This document shows, piece by piece, positions 8,701 through 16,507 of a stretch of DNA of 37,776 nt; position 1 is the first letter of the stretch, and the number at the start of each line of letters is the position of its first letter. Below the pieces are notes generated by a model. The model was not told where the DNA came from. It saw only the letters and a program-made list of their open reading frames with translations, and searched no databases. Position numbers and translations under genes: made by a program. The stretch spans positions 1 to 37,776 of the forward strand of contig CAZHMN010000021.1 of the NCBI GenBank assembly GCA_964533705.1, given 5' to 3'. This DNA comes from CAZHMN01 sp964533705 (GTDB taxonomy: Bacteria; Electryoneota; B3-LCP).

Positions 8701-9687
8701 ATGGAAAGAAGCTGCAGAGTTGGCGTCTTCGGGGTAGGGCATCTGGGAAGCATTCACGCTCGGCTATTAAGCGAGATCGCTCTGGCTGATCTGGTCGGCC
8801 TTTACGATGTCGAAGTCGAAAAAGCATCAAAACTCGGTCAGGAACTCGGGGTGCGCGCCTTCTCAAAGCCGGGTGATCTCCTCAGGGAAATAGACGTCGC
8901 CATAATCGCTGCTTCCACGAAGGCACACTACGAACTAGCACTGGCGGCTGCCGAGTCAAACGTCAACCTCTTCATCGAAAAGCCGCTGGCGGATACAGCG
9001 GATAGAGCAAGAAAAATCCTGATGAGGTGTGCCCAGGCCTCCCTAAAGCTGGGCGTTGGTCACATCGAACGCTTTAACAGGGCGGTACGCGCCATCGAGG
9101 GAACGAGGATCGCCCCAAAATTTATCGAGGTTCACCGCCTGGCGGCGTTCACCCTGCGCGGGGCTGACGTGGCCGTGGTTCACGATCTGATGATTCACGA
9201 TTTAGACCTGATCCTGCACTGGATCAAAGCGCCGATCAAGCGGGTGGATGCGTCAGGAGTAGCGGTCATTTCCGACACGCCCGACATCGCTAACGCCCGA
9301 ATCGCCTTCGAGGATGGCTGCGTGGCCAACGTCACGGCGAGCCGCATTTCCCGCCACAAAATGCGCAGAATGCGTCTCTTCCAGGAGGATGCCTATATCA
9401 GCCTGGATTTTCTGGAAGGGAAAGCGGAAGTTTATCGATTAGACAGCCCGGGTGAGACCGGCGTCCCTGCTATCGAACTGGGGCAGATTGAAAAGGCCAG
9501 TCAGCCGCGCAAAATTCTGTACCAACAACCCAAAGCCCCGCAAGCCAATGCCTTGAAACTGGAGCTGGAAGGTTTCCTCCAAGCCGTAATCGAGGATAAG
9601 CCCGTGCCGGTTTCCGGAGAGGACGGCGTCAGGGCGCTGGAATTGGCCCAGGAAATATTGTCGCAAATTGAGAACTCGCAAGTTTAA
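8701..9687 (+). CDS. Gfo/Idh/MocA family oxidoreductase, possible UDP-GlcNAc 3-dehydrogenase (GnnA-like)
   Basis: 328 residues with an N-terminal Rossmann fold (GVFGVGHLGSIHARLL, about 7-22), the EKPLA motif that carries the family's catalytic lysine (about 93-97), and HDLMIHDLDLIL (about 161-172), which supplies the conserved active-site histidine/aspartate region. It is the first gene of a tight operon ending in lpxB and lpxK. A Gfo/Idh gene beside lpxA/lpxB is known as gnnA in Acidithiobacillus and Leptospira, where it oxidises UDP-GlcNAc at C3 for diamino lipid A. The partner aminotransferase GnnB is not in the window, so substrate assignment is inference; the family is certain. Confidence 0.85.
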   Translation: MERSCRVGVFGVGHLGSIHARLLSEIALADLVGLYDVEVEKASKLGQELGVRAFSKPGDLLREIDVAIIAASTKAHYELALAAAESNVNLFIEKPLADTADRARKILMRCAQASLKLGVGHIERFNRAVRAIEGTRIAPKFIEVHRLAAFTLRGADVAVVHDLMIHDLDLILHWIKAPIKRVDASGVAVISDTPDIANARIAFEDGCVANVTASRISRHKMRRMRLFQEDAYISLDFLEGKAEVYRLDSPGETGVPAIELGQIEKASQPRKILYQQPKAPQANALKLELEGFLQAVIEDKPVPVSGEDGVRALELAQEILSQIENSQV

Positions 9688-9708
9688 GATTGAAGCTCAG
9701 GTGATTTG

Positions 9709-10272
9709 ATGGATATCCGCCAGTTCTTCTTCAAGCTGCGCAGCTACACACCCATCCCACTTTTAGTGCTTCTGCTCATAACTGCAAAGCCGGCCTTGGG
9801 GCCGTTTATCTGGGGGTTGATTTTCATGTTTATCGGCGAAATGATCCGCCTCTGGGCGGTGGCTCATGCCGGTGGAGCCACCAGGACGCGTCACGTCGGC
9901 GCTCCCCTTCTGGTCACTTCAGGGCCATTCGCTTATACCCGAAATCCCCTCTACATTGCCAATACGCTGATATATGTGGGAGTCGTATTTTTAGCCGGCG
10001 GAAATCCGCTCTGGATCATCGTCGCCCTGGCCTTCAGCGCATTACAATACAAATTAATCGTATCTTTGGAAGAGGAGACTTTGTCGAATCTATTCGGTTT
10101 TGAATATGAATTTTATCGCCAGAAGGTTCCAGGGTGGATGCCACGGTTCTCTCCATGGAGTTGGATGATACCCCGAAATCCCGACTGGAAAGATTCCTGG
10201 CGTAATGAGAAACATACGCGCACCAATCTAATCATCGCCGTCGTTGTTTTTGGATTGATTGGCCTGCTGTGA
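9709..10272 (+). CDS. ICMT/PEMT-like membrane methyltransferase, possible lipid A phosphate methyltransferase
   Basis: 187 residues with four to five hydrophobic helices. The family's SAM and active-site signature is clear: TSGPFAYTRNPLYIAN (about 68-83) and EEETLSNLFGFEYEFYRQKV followed by PGWMPR (about 121-146). The ATG at 9709 is preferred over the TTG just before it because AGGTGA (9699-9704) sits 4 bases upstream. It is inserted between the Gfo/Idh gene and lpxB and overlaps lpxB by 4 bases (GTGA). Leptospira LmtA, which methylates the lipid A 1-phosphate, is a Ste14-like protein of this superfamily. A lipid A substrate is therefore reasonable but unproven. Confidence 0.8.
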   Translation: MDIRQFFFKLRSYTPIPLLVLLLITAKPALGPFIWGLIFMFIGEMIRLWAVAHAGGATRTRHVGAPLLVTSGPFAYTRNPLYIANTLIYVGVVFLAGGNPLWIIVALAFSALQYKLIVSLEEETLSNLFGFEYEFYRQKVPGWMPRFSPWSWMIPRNPDWKDSWRNEKHTRTNLIIAVVVFGLIGLL

Positions 10273-11465
10273 CCGACCGAAATACCGAAAACGCGGATCA
10301 AATACTGATGATCGCCGGTGAAGTATCCGGCGATTTGCACGCCTCCGGGCTGCTAAGAGAATTTCTGAAGATACAGCCCGGTTTTCACTGCTTCGGGGTG
10401 GGCGGTAATCGCATGAAAGCCGAAGGATTTGACCCCCTCTTTCATGTGGAAGACGTCGCTTTTCTGGGCTTAAGTGAAGTTGTCACCCATCTCCCCCTTA
10501 TCCGCAGAATGATGAAGACGCTTCTGCGGGAATGTCACCGGCGCAAACCGAGAGCAGTGGTTTTGATTGATTATCCCGGATTCAATCTTCGGTTCGCGGA
10601 TCAACTTCGCCGCGAACCTCTGCTTCGCGACATTCCCATCCTTTATTACATCAGTCCTCAGGTTTGGGCCTGGCGTGCTTCACGCGTTCCCAAAATCGCC
10701 CGCCTGGTGGATCGCATGGCAGTCATTTTCGACTTCGAGGTTCCCATCTACCAGAAAGCCGGTCTAAAAACCGATTTCGTCGGACACCCGCTTCTCGAGG
10801 TTACCCAGCCGACCTCCAGCAAAGATGATTTCCGCCGGCGCCTGGGAGTGGGTGCTGACGATCTTCTCCTCGCTCTTCTGCCGGGGAGCCGGATGCAGGA
10901 AGTTAACCGTTTGTTTCCACTATTCCTCAATACCTATCGAGAAATCAGTCGGAACTTCCCCGATATCAAGGTCGCAGTGGGATGCTCACCATCGCTGAAA
11001 AAAAGCTACTACGAGAACCTGCTGTCAAAAAGCGGCATCAATTGTACCCGGCCGTTTCTCCTCTCCGGCGAGACCTACGACCTGTTGGCTCACAGCGACG
11101 TTGCTCTGGTCGCTTCAGGTACGGCAACCCTGGAAACGGCGATCCTGGGAACCCCCATGGTCATGGCCTACAAAGTGGCACCACTGACTTACTGGGTCGG
11201 CCGTCACCTCGTCAAAATACCGAATATCGCTCTGGTTAACGTTGTGGCGGGTAATAAGGTCGTGCCTGAGTTTATCCAGCAAGATGCCACGCCGGGTCGC
11301 ATCGCCGCCGAGCTGGGGAATATCCTCACGGATGACAACCGTCGCCAGCGGATGATTTCGGATCTGACTAAAGTGCGACAAAAGCTGGGCCGGCCGGAAG
11401 CATCCCGGAATGTCGCTGCCATTCTTAACGAGATGATCTCAAATCGGGTTGCCCGTGCCGAGTAA
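10269..11465 (+). CDS. lpxB: Lipid-A-disaccharide synthase
   Basis: 398 residues, usual for LpxB, a GT19 glycosyltransferase that joins UDP-diacylglucosamine and lipid X at the inner membrane. Conserved pieces are IAGEVSGDLHASGLL near the N-terminus, the IDYPGFNLRFA strand, YYISPQVWAWR, LLPGSRMQEV, and the donor-binding SGTATLETAILGTPMVMAY. The GTG start overlaps the previous stop as GTGA, indicating translational coupling. The gene ends inside the next one, so the whole block is one operon. Confidence 0.95.
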   Translation: MTDRNTENADQILMIAGEVSGDLHASGLLREFLKIQPGFHCFGVGGNRMKAEGFDPLFHVEDVAFLGLSEVVTHLPLIRRMMKTLLRECHRRKPRAVVLIDYPGFNLRFADQLRREPLLRDIPILYYISPQVWAWRASRVPKIARLVDRMAVIFDFEVPIYQKAGLKTDFVGHPLLEVTQPTSSKDDFRRRLGVGADDLLLALLPGSRMQEVNRLFPLFLNTYREISRNFPDIKVAVGCSPSLKKSYYENLLSKSGINCTRPFLLSGETYDLLAHSDVALVASGTATLETAILGTPMVMAYKVAPLTYWVGRHLVKIPNIALVNVVAGNKVVPEFIQQDATPGRIAAELGNILTDDNRRQRMISDLTKVRQKLGRPEASRNVAAILNEMISNRVARAE

Positions 11466-12129
11466 ATCGAAACGTCTGCTGTACCGTCTGTTCGAATGGG
11501 TTGGGCCGCTGGTTTTCCTGGTAATCGGACATACGGTTCGAATCAAGAAGATCAACTCTGAGCCCCAGGAAGAACTGCTGAAAGAGAAGAAACCAGTTCT
11601 CTATTGTCTCTGGCACGGGCGCATGTTCGTTCCCATTTTCATTCACCGCCGTCAGAATATCGTGCCCATGATCAGCCAGCACGCTGATGGAGAGATGATC
11701 GCCAGGATCGTGAGGAAATTGGGTTATGGTGCCGTGCGAGGTTCCTCGACACGGGGGGGTAAGGAAGCCTTTCACGAAATGCTCAGACATTTAAAATCGG
11801 GGGGAATGGCCGCCATGATCCCCGACGGTCCGAAGGGGCCGCGCCTTCATTTTAAACCCGGGACGCTCTATCTCGCCCAGCAATCCGAGTGCTACCTGGT
11901 ACCGGTAACCTTCGCCTCCCGTCCCTGCTGGCGTTTTAAAAGCTGGGATCGCTTCGTGGTGCCCAAACCCTTCGCCCGCTGCGTCGTTTGCTACGGCGAC
12001 CCCATACAAATACCCAGGACGCTCTCCCAGGAAGAAATGGAAAGCTGGCGTCAGAAGCTGGAAACGACCATGGTGGATCTGGTGAAATCAGCCGAAGCTC
12101 ATTTTGGCGGAACGGACGCTGATGTCTGA
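11449..12129 (+). CDS. Lysophospholipid acyltransferase family protein (DUF374)
   Basis: 226 residues. The DUF374 class is related to LpxL/LPLAT acyltransferases and commonly accompanies lipid A genes. Visible motifs are YCLWHGRMFVPIF (with the catalytic histidine, about 60), the RGSSTRGGKEAFHEML block, and MIPDGPKGPRLHFKPG. The start is uncertain: TTG at 11449 or GTG at 11455, both inside the end of lpxB; the 17-base overlap suggests coupled translation. It likely transfers a secondary acyl chain to a lipid A precursor. No canonical waaA (Kdo transferase) follows, although that gene often sits here in other genomes. Confidence 0.85.
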   Translation: MPVPSKSKRLLYRLFEWVGPLVFLVIGHTVRIKKINSEPQEELLKEKKPVLYCLWHGRMFVPIFIHRRQNIVPMISQHADGEMIARIVRKLGYGAVRGSSTRGGKEAFHEMLRHLKSGGMAAMIPDGPKGPRLHFKPGTLYLAQQSECYLVPVTFASRPCWRFKSWDRFVVPKPFARCVVCYGDPIQIPRTLSQEEMESWRQKLETTMVDLVKSAEAHFGGTDADV

Positions 12130-13195
12130 ATCTCTCTGGCAAAAGGTGGGACCTTTCCTGAGCCCGTTCGCAAAAATCTATGAAATGGGCGTGGTTCTGC
12201 GCAACTTCTCCTATGACCACCATCTGGCTAAAGTGACCCAACTCCCCGTAAAAGTCATCTCCGTCGGCAATCTAACGGTTGGCGGTAGCGGAAAGACTCC
12301 GGTTACGTTAAGCCTGGCGAAGTTGATTGACAACCTGCCCTCCAAGAAGAAACCCGCGATCCTCTTGCGAGGATATCGGCGGCGCGGTTCTGGATTTCGA
12401 ATCGTCAGTTCTGGAGAAGGATCGCTTTGCACCTGGGAGGAATCGGGGGACGAGGCTCAAATATACGCGCGTAGATTGAAAAGCATTCCCGTCGCAGTCG
12501 ACGCCGATCGTGTGCGGGGCGGCCGCGCTTTAATCGAGCAGTTTTCCCCTTCGGTTATCCTCCTGGACGATGGCTTTCAGCATCGCCGTCTACATCGGGA
12601 TCTTGATATTGTTCTGCTGAACCATAGAGGTGAATACCTGATGGAACGGTTGCTGCCCGCAGGTCGTCTCCGTGAGCCGTCCAGCGCTCTGAAGCGGGCT
12701 CACTTCATCGTTCTGAATCGCTATCAGCCAGACGACACTAAATCTCATGATTTTTTAAGTGACTGCGTGGAAACATTCGGCGAAGCAAAGATTGCGGCCT
12801 GCCGAGTTATTCCCAGTCAATGCACAAACCTCCGGGACGGTCAACCATTTCGGCTGGACTCGCTGCGCGGCAAGCGATTGATCCCCTTTTGTGGTATCGC
12901 CAACCCGGAGAGTTTTCTGGAAACTCTTCAGAAGCTCGACCCGGAAATCCCTTTTTTGGTCCGCTTTCCCGATCATCACGCTTACAAACCCAGAGACGCG
13001 GGACGCCTGGCGGATGCCTTTACAAAAAACAATGCGGACTACCTGATCACAACCGAGAAGGACGCCGTAAAATTGGGCGGCCTCTTCGAAGCCCTGCCCA
13101 TACTCGTCCTCGAAATCGAAATCGAGTGGCTTCTCGGATTGGATAATCTAAAACGGCAAATTTCCGAATTATTCAGCAAAACCGTTGAAAACTAA
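12122..13195 (+). CDS. lpxK: Tetraacyldisaccharide 4'-kinase
   Basis: 357 residues from the ATG at 12122, which overlaps the preceding stop by 8 bases; a TTG at 12104 would add 6 residues. LpxK phosphorylates the 4'-position of the lipid A disaccharide. The P-loop ISVGNLTVGGSGKTPVT (about 44-60) is diagnostic, followed by LLRGYRRRGSG, DEAQIYARRL, the ILLDDGFQHRRLHRDLDIVL catalytic stretch and LPAGRLREP. The DGFQH motif is intact. Its end overlaps the next gene by 11 bases. Confidence 0.94.
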   Translation: MSESLWQKVGPFLSPFAKIYEMGVVLRNFSYDHHLAKVTQLPVKVISVGNLTVGGSGKTPVTLSLAKLIDNLPSKKKPAILLRGYRRRGSGFRIVSSGEGSLCTWEESGDEAQIYARRLKSIPVAVDADRVRGGRALIEQFSPSVILLDDGFQHRRLHRDLDIVLLNHRGEYLMERLLPAGRLREPSSALKRAHFIVLNRYQPDDTKSHDFLSDCVETFGEAKIAACRVIPSQCTNLRDGQPFRLDSLRGKRLIPFCGIANPESFLETLQKLDPEIPFLVRFPDHHAYKPRDAGRLADAFTKNNADYLITTEKDAVKLGGLFEALPILVLEIEIEWLLGLDNLKRQISELFSKTVEN

Positions 13196-14897
13196 AATTT
13201 GGACCTGCGCTGCAACGCTTATTCTCCTGCTTTCGAGAACGCTTAGCGTTAATTCCCAGGTGGTGCTTTCCGAGATCATGTTCAACGCTCCGGTCTCGGA
13301 GTATTACGAGGAGTTCATCGAACTCCACAACGCATCTCCGAGCGAAGAAATCAACCTGAGCGGTTATTCTGTAGGTGACCAGCAGGAGCAGGATTTCTTG
13401 ATAGATACTAACGGTGGTTATAGCCTGCTGCCCGGCGGTTTTGCCCTCATCTTGGATCCCGGATACTGGGAGAACTCTTCCATCTACGATTCCCTCATTC
13501 CTCCCGAAACGCTGATTCTAACGATTGATGACAACGCCTTCGGAGCTTTCGGTCTGCGTAACGATCCCCCGGACACCGTCATTCTAAAAGATCCGCAGGG
13601 GGAAACCATCGCTTCATTCGCCTACACTTCCGGAAACGAGGATGGTTATTCGGAGGAAAAAATCCGCTTGAACCTGGGGGATGATCCACAGAATTGGGCC
13701 AACAGCATCACCTACCTGGGAACTCCGGGAAGCGCCAACAGCGTCCAGCCGCCAAACCTCGATCTGGCGCTCGTCAATCTTTCCGTTTCCCCGTCACCTC
13801 TGCCTTATGCTTCCCCCCTCGATCTCAGTTGCAGCCTCATGAACCAGGGGATGCTATCCACGTCGGCCTGTGAGATTATATTCGCTTCGGGCAGCGGCGA
13901 CGCATCCACTCCTGACTTCATCCTCGGATCGGAAAGCGTGCCGGCTATTCCTCCCAATGATTCATCAGAATTAACTCTTTCGTTGGAAGGTCTTCCAGCG
14001 GGCCCACACGGTATCTTTTCCTGGCATACTCTCGCCGATGAGAACCCGGAAAACGACACCTTGAACTGCATTCTGCCGGGCGGATACCCCGAAAAAACGC
14101 TGATCATCAATGAAATTTATCCGCGTCCCCTTGAAGGACAATGCGAGTGGGTGGAATTCTACAATCCCGGTGAAGCCTGCGTCAATCTCTGGGGTTTTAC
14201 GCTTTGCGATGAAGATACCAGCGATAGACCCGTACTGATTGATTCCAGCATGAATCTATTGGCGGGAGAGTTTGTTATTGCGGCGGCGGATTCTTGCATT
14301 CTTGAACTTCCCCTACCCGAGAACATTGCCGTTGTCATTCTCGGTAGCGATTGGCCTATCCTAAATAACGATGGGGATACGCCTTCGCTTTTTGACGCCG
14401 CGGGCGGATCTCAGGATGCGGTGCCGTACTCTGATTGGGACATACCGGCAGGCATCTCCCTGGAACGCATTTCCGCAGATCAAGCCTCCGATGATCCGGC
14501 GAATTGGCAACCCTCCATTGACTCCACCGGATCAACGCCGGGGCGGACCAATAGCACTTACCAATATCCGGGATCGGGGTTTCCATCCGGTGACTTGACG
14601 TTCAATCCCAATCCCTTCGATCCGGACCAGCATGGATTTCTGCAGATCAGCGTCATACTGCCGCCGGATGCGGTCTCAGCCGCAGTCGTCGTATTCGACT
14701 TGAGGGGACGAAAACTACGATCTCTCCTCGATGATGACGTACCGACCGGAATGGCGGAGCTATTCTGGGATGGCCGGGACATGAAGAACAGGCGTCTGTC
14801 CCCGGGGCTCTACGTTTTATTCACCGAATTCAGGGACGGAGGGGGAAGTAGAAAACAGGTGATCAAGAAAACCCTGGTGATTGCCGGGAAGCTATGA
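13185..14897 (+). CDS. Secreted lamin-tail-domain protein with C-terminal FlgD-like Ig domain
   Basis: 570 residues. A signal peptide (MKTKIWTCAATLILLLSRTL, cleavage near 25) is followed by a lamin-tail domain (VVLSEIMFNAP to about 185), a CARDB-like adhesive Ig domain (about 192-300), a second lamin-tail domain (LIINEIYPRPLEGQCEWVEF, about 307-445), and a C-terminal Ig-like region with NPNPFDPD and WDGRDMKNRRLSPGLYVL (about 480-570) as in FlgD or T9SS-exported proteins. The TTG start lies 11 bases inside lpxK, so it is transcribed and perhaps translated with the lipid A operon, unusual for such a protein. Function is probably surface adhesion or assembly; no catalytic domain was seen. Confidence 0.8.
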   Translation: MKTKIWTCAATLILLLSRTLSVNSQVVLSEIMFNAPVSEYYEEFIELHNASPSEEINLSGYSVGDQQEQDFLIDTNGGYSLLPGGFALILDPGYWENSSIYDSLIPPETLILTIDDNAFGAFGLRNDPPDTVILKDPQGETIASFAYTSGNEDGYSEEKIRLNLGDDPQNWANSITYLGTPGSANSVQPPNLDLALVNLSVSPSPLPYASPLDLSCSLMNQGMLSTSACEIIFASGSGDASTPDFILGSESVPAIPPNDSSELTLSLEGLPAGPHGIFSWHTLADENPENDTLNCILPGGYPEKTLIINEIYPRPLEGQCEWVEFYNPGEACVNLWGFTLCDEDTSDRPVLIDSSMNLLAGEFVIAAADSCILELPLPENIAVVILGSDWPILNNDGDTPSLFDAAGGSQDAVPYSDWDIPAGISLERISADQASDDPANWQPSIDSTGSTPGRTNSTYQYPGSGFPSGDLTFNPNPFDPDQHGFLQISVILPPDAVSAAVVVFDLRGRKLRSLLDDDVPTGMAELFWDGRDMKNRRLSPGLYVLFTEFRDGGGSRKQVIKKTLVIAGKL

Positions 14898-14927
14898 GTA
14901 AACAAGCAAAAAATAGAGAAAAAGCTA

Positions 14928-14956
14928 TTGACATGAGGTTATATTTTATATAAATT
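14928..14956 (+). promoter_or_regulatory. Predicted promoter upstream of a short terminated leader
   Basis: TTGACA (14928-14933), a perfect -35 consensus, is followed by an A/T-rich stretch with TATAAA (14949-14954, 15-base spacer) or TAAATT (14951-14956, 17-base spacer). It lies 30 bases after the lamin-tail protein stop and about 65 bases before a strong terminator. The run 14898-15184 otherwise holds no open frame of note. Confidence 0.5.
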
Positions 14957-14962
14957 TACTGG

Positions 14963-15055
14963 TGAAAATATCCCCTTCGTATTTCTAACAGTAACTAGTT
15001 AATTTTACTGAAGTGGCGAGGAGCCGCCAAGAGGCCCCGGGTGGCTCTTTTTTTT
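14963..15055 (+). ncRNA. Candidate small RNA or attenuator leader
   Basis: Expected transcript from the 14928 promoter to the T-tract at 15055, about 90 bases. It can form a CAGTAA/TTACTG hairpin near 14989-15010, then either a GTGGC-GAGGA-GCCGC stem (15013-15027) or the terminator stem starting at 15021; the two share bases and exclude each other, as in attenuators. No known riboswitch or RNA family was recognised. Alternatively the terminator simply ends the lipid A operon. Confidence 0.35.
15021..15055 (+). terminator. Strong rho-independent terminator
   Basis: Stem GAGCCGCC (15021-15028) with GGTGGCTC (15040-15047), one G-U pair, 11-base loop, and eight T residues at 15048-15055. It separates the lipid A operon from the GTPase and carbamate kinase genes and also lies downstream of the 14928 promoter. 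Confidence 0.8.
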
Positions 15056-15184
15056 ACAGGTTATTTTCAGTCCCTCCTTGTGACGCAACGATACCCATAT
15101 TGTACTGTTTGTGAGCGGAGTTCTGGAGTGCGATGGAAAACAAAAATCGAAGTTGAAAAACAATAATTACTTATAGGAAATACA

Positions 15185-16504
15185 ATGGCGAGAAGACGTG
15201 TGGTTATAATGGGAGCCGCCGGGCGCGATTTCCACAATTTCAATATGATTTACCGGGACAATGAGAATTTCGAAGTTGTGGCTTTCACCGCCACCCAGAT
15301 CCCGGACATCGAAGGTCGAAAATACCCTCGCGATCTTGCAGGATCGCTCTATCCGGATGGCATTCCAATCTACGCTGAAGATGATTTACCCCGACTTATC
15401 CACGATCTGAAAGTGGATGACGTGGTCTTCTCATATTCGGACGTCCCTCATGAGTACGTCATGCACCGCGCTTCTGAGGTTATCGTTCACGGAGCGAACT
15501 TCGTGCTGCTGGGCGGAGAACCCACCATGGTCAAATCAAAGCGACCGGTCATCGCCGTCTGCGCGGTGAGGACCGGGAGCGGTAAGAGCCAGACCACTCG
15601 CCGGGTATCCGACATTTTAAAAGCCGCAGGCAAAAAGGTCGCCGCTATTCGCCATCCTATGCCCTATGGCGACCTGGTGGCGCAACGTGTGCAACGATTC
15701 GCCACCCTGGACGATCTGAAACGCTACCAATGCACCATCGAGGAGATGGAGGAGTACGAACCCCATATCCGTCAAGGGAACGTGGTTTTTGCAGGAGTGG
15801 ATTACGAGCAGATTCTGCGGAGGGCCGAAGAAGAAGCGGAGATCATTCTGTGGGATGGCGGCAATAACGACCTTCCTTTTTACAAGCCTGATCTAATGAT
15901 CACTGTGGCGGATCCTCTGCGGCCCGGCCATGAAGTCCTTTATCATCCCGGAGAGGCCAATTTATTGCTGGCCGACGTGGTTGTGATCAATAAAATTGAT
16001 TCGGCGGACCCGGACGACGTATCCGACCTGCGCAGCAGCATTCGCGAGCGCAACCCCAAGGCGGTTATCGTCGAAGCGGCCAGCCCGATTACGGTGGAAG
16101 ATCCAGCCCTCATCCAGGGCAAGCGAGCGCTGGTGATCGAAGACGGCCCTACCCTGACCCACGGTGAAATGGCTTATGGAGCCGGCATCGTCGCCGCGGA
16201 AAAATTCGGGGCCGCTGAAGTGGTTGATCCCCGACCGTATACCGTGGGCAGCATCAAGGAAACGTTCGAAAAATATCCCGATATCGGTCCGTTGCTGCCC
16301 GCTATGGGATATGGCGATAAACAGATGCGCGACCTCGAAGCGACCATCGCCGCAGCCGATTGTGACATCGTCATCATCGGAACCCCGATTGACCTGCGTC
16401 GGGTGATTCACATTGACAAACCCTCCGTCCGGGTGACGTACGAACTGCAGGAGATCGGCCGTCCCAATCTCCAGGACGTTCTGGATCGTTTTTTAATGGA
16501 ATAA
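15185..16504 (+). CDS. Cyclic 2,3-diphosphoglycerate synthetase-like GTPase
   Basis: 439 residues. An N-terminal Rossmann-like segment (VVIMGAAGRDFHNFN) is followed by a P-loop, AVRTGSGKSQTT (127-138), a Walker B-like ILWDGGNND (221-229) and a guanine-specificity NKID (269-272), so it is a SIMIBI-type GTPase. Proteins of this form are annotated as cyclic 2,3-DPG synthetase after the archaeal thermoprotectant enzyme, but bacterial members are often beside carbamate kinase, as here (3 bases apart). The real reaction in bacteria is unclear. AGGAAA precedes the ATG by 6 bases. Family is confident; function is not. Confidence 0.8.
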   Translation: MARRRVVIMGAAGRDFHNFNMIYRDNENFEVVAFTATQIPDIEGRKYPRDLAGSLYPDGIPIYAEDDLPRLIHDLKVDDVVFSYSDVPHEYVMHRASEVIVHGANFVLLGGEPTMVKSKRPVIAVCAVRTGSGKSQTTRRVSDILKAAGKKVAAIRHPMPYGDLVAQRVQRFATLDDLKRYQCTIEEMEEYEPHIRQGNVVFAGVDYEQILRRAEEEAEIILWDGGNNDLPFYKPDLMITVADPLRPGHEVLYHPGEANLLLADVVVINKIDSADPDDVSDLRSSIRERNPKAVIVEAASPITVEDPALIQGKRALVIEDGPTLTHGEMAYGAGIVAAEKFGAAEVVDPRPYTVGSIKETFEKYPDIGPLLPAMGYGDKQMRDLEATIAAADCDIVIIGTPIDLRRVIHIDKPSVRVTYELQEIGRPNLQDVLDRFLME

Positions 16505-16507
16505 GCG

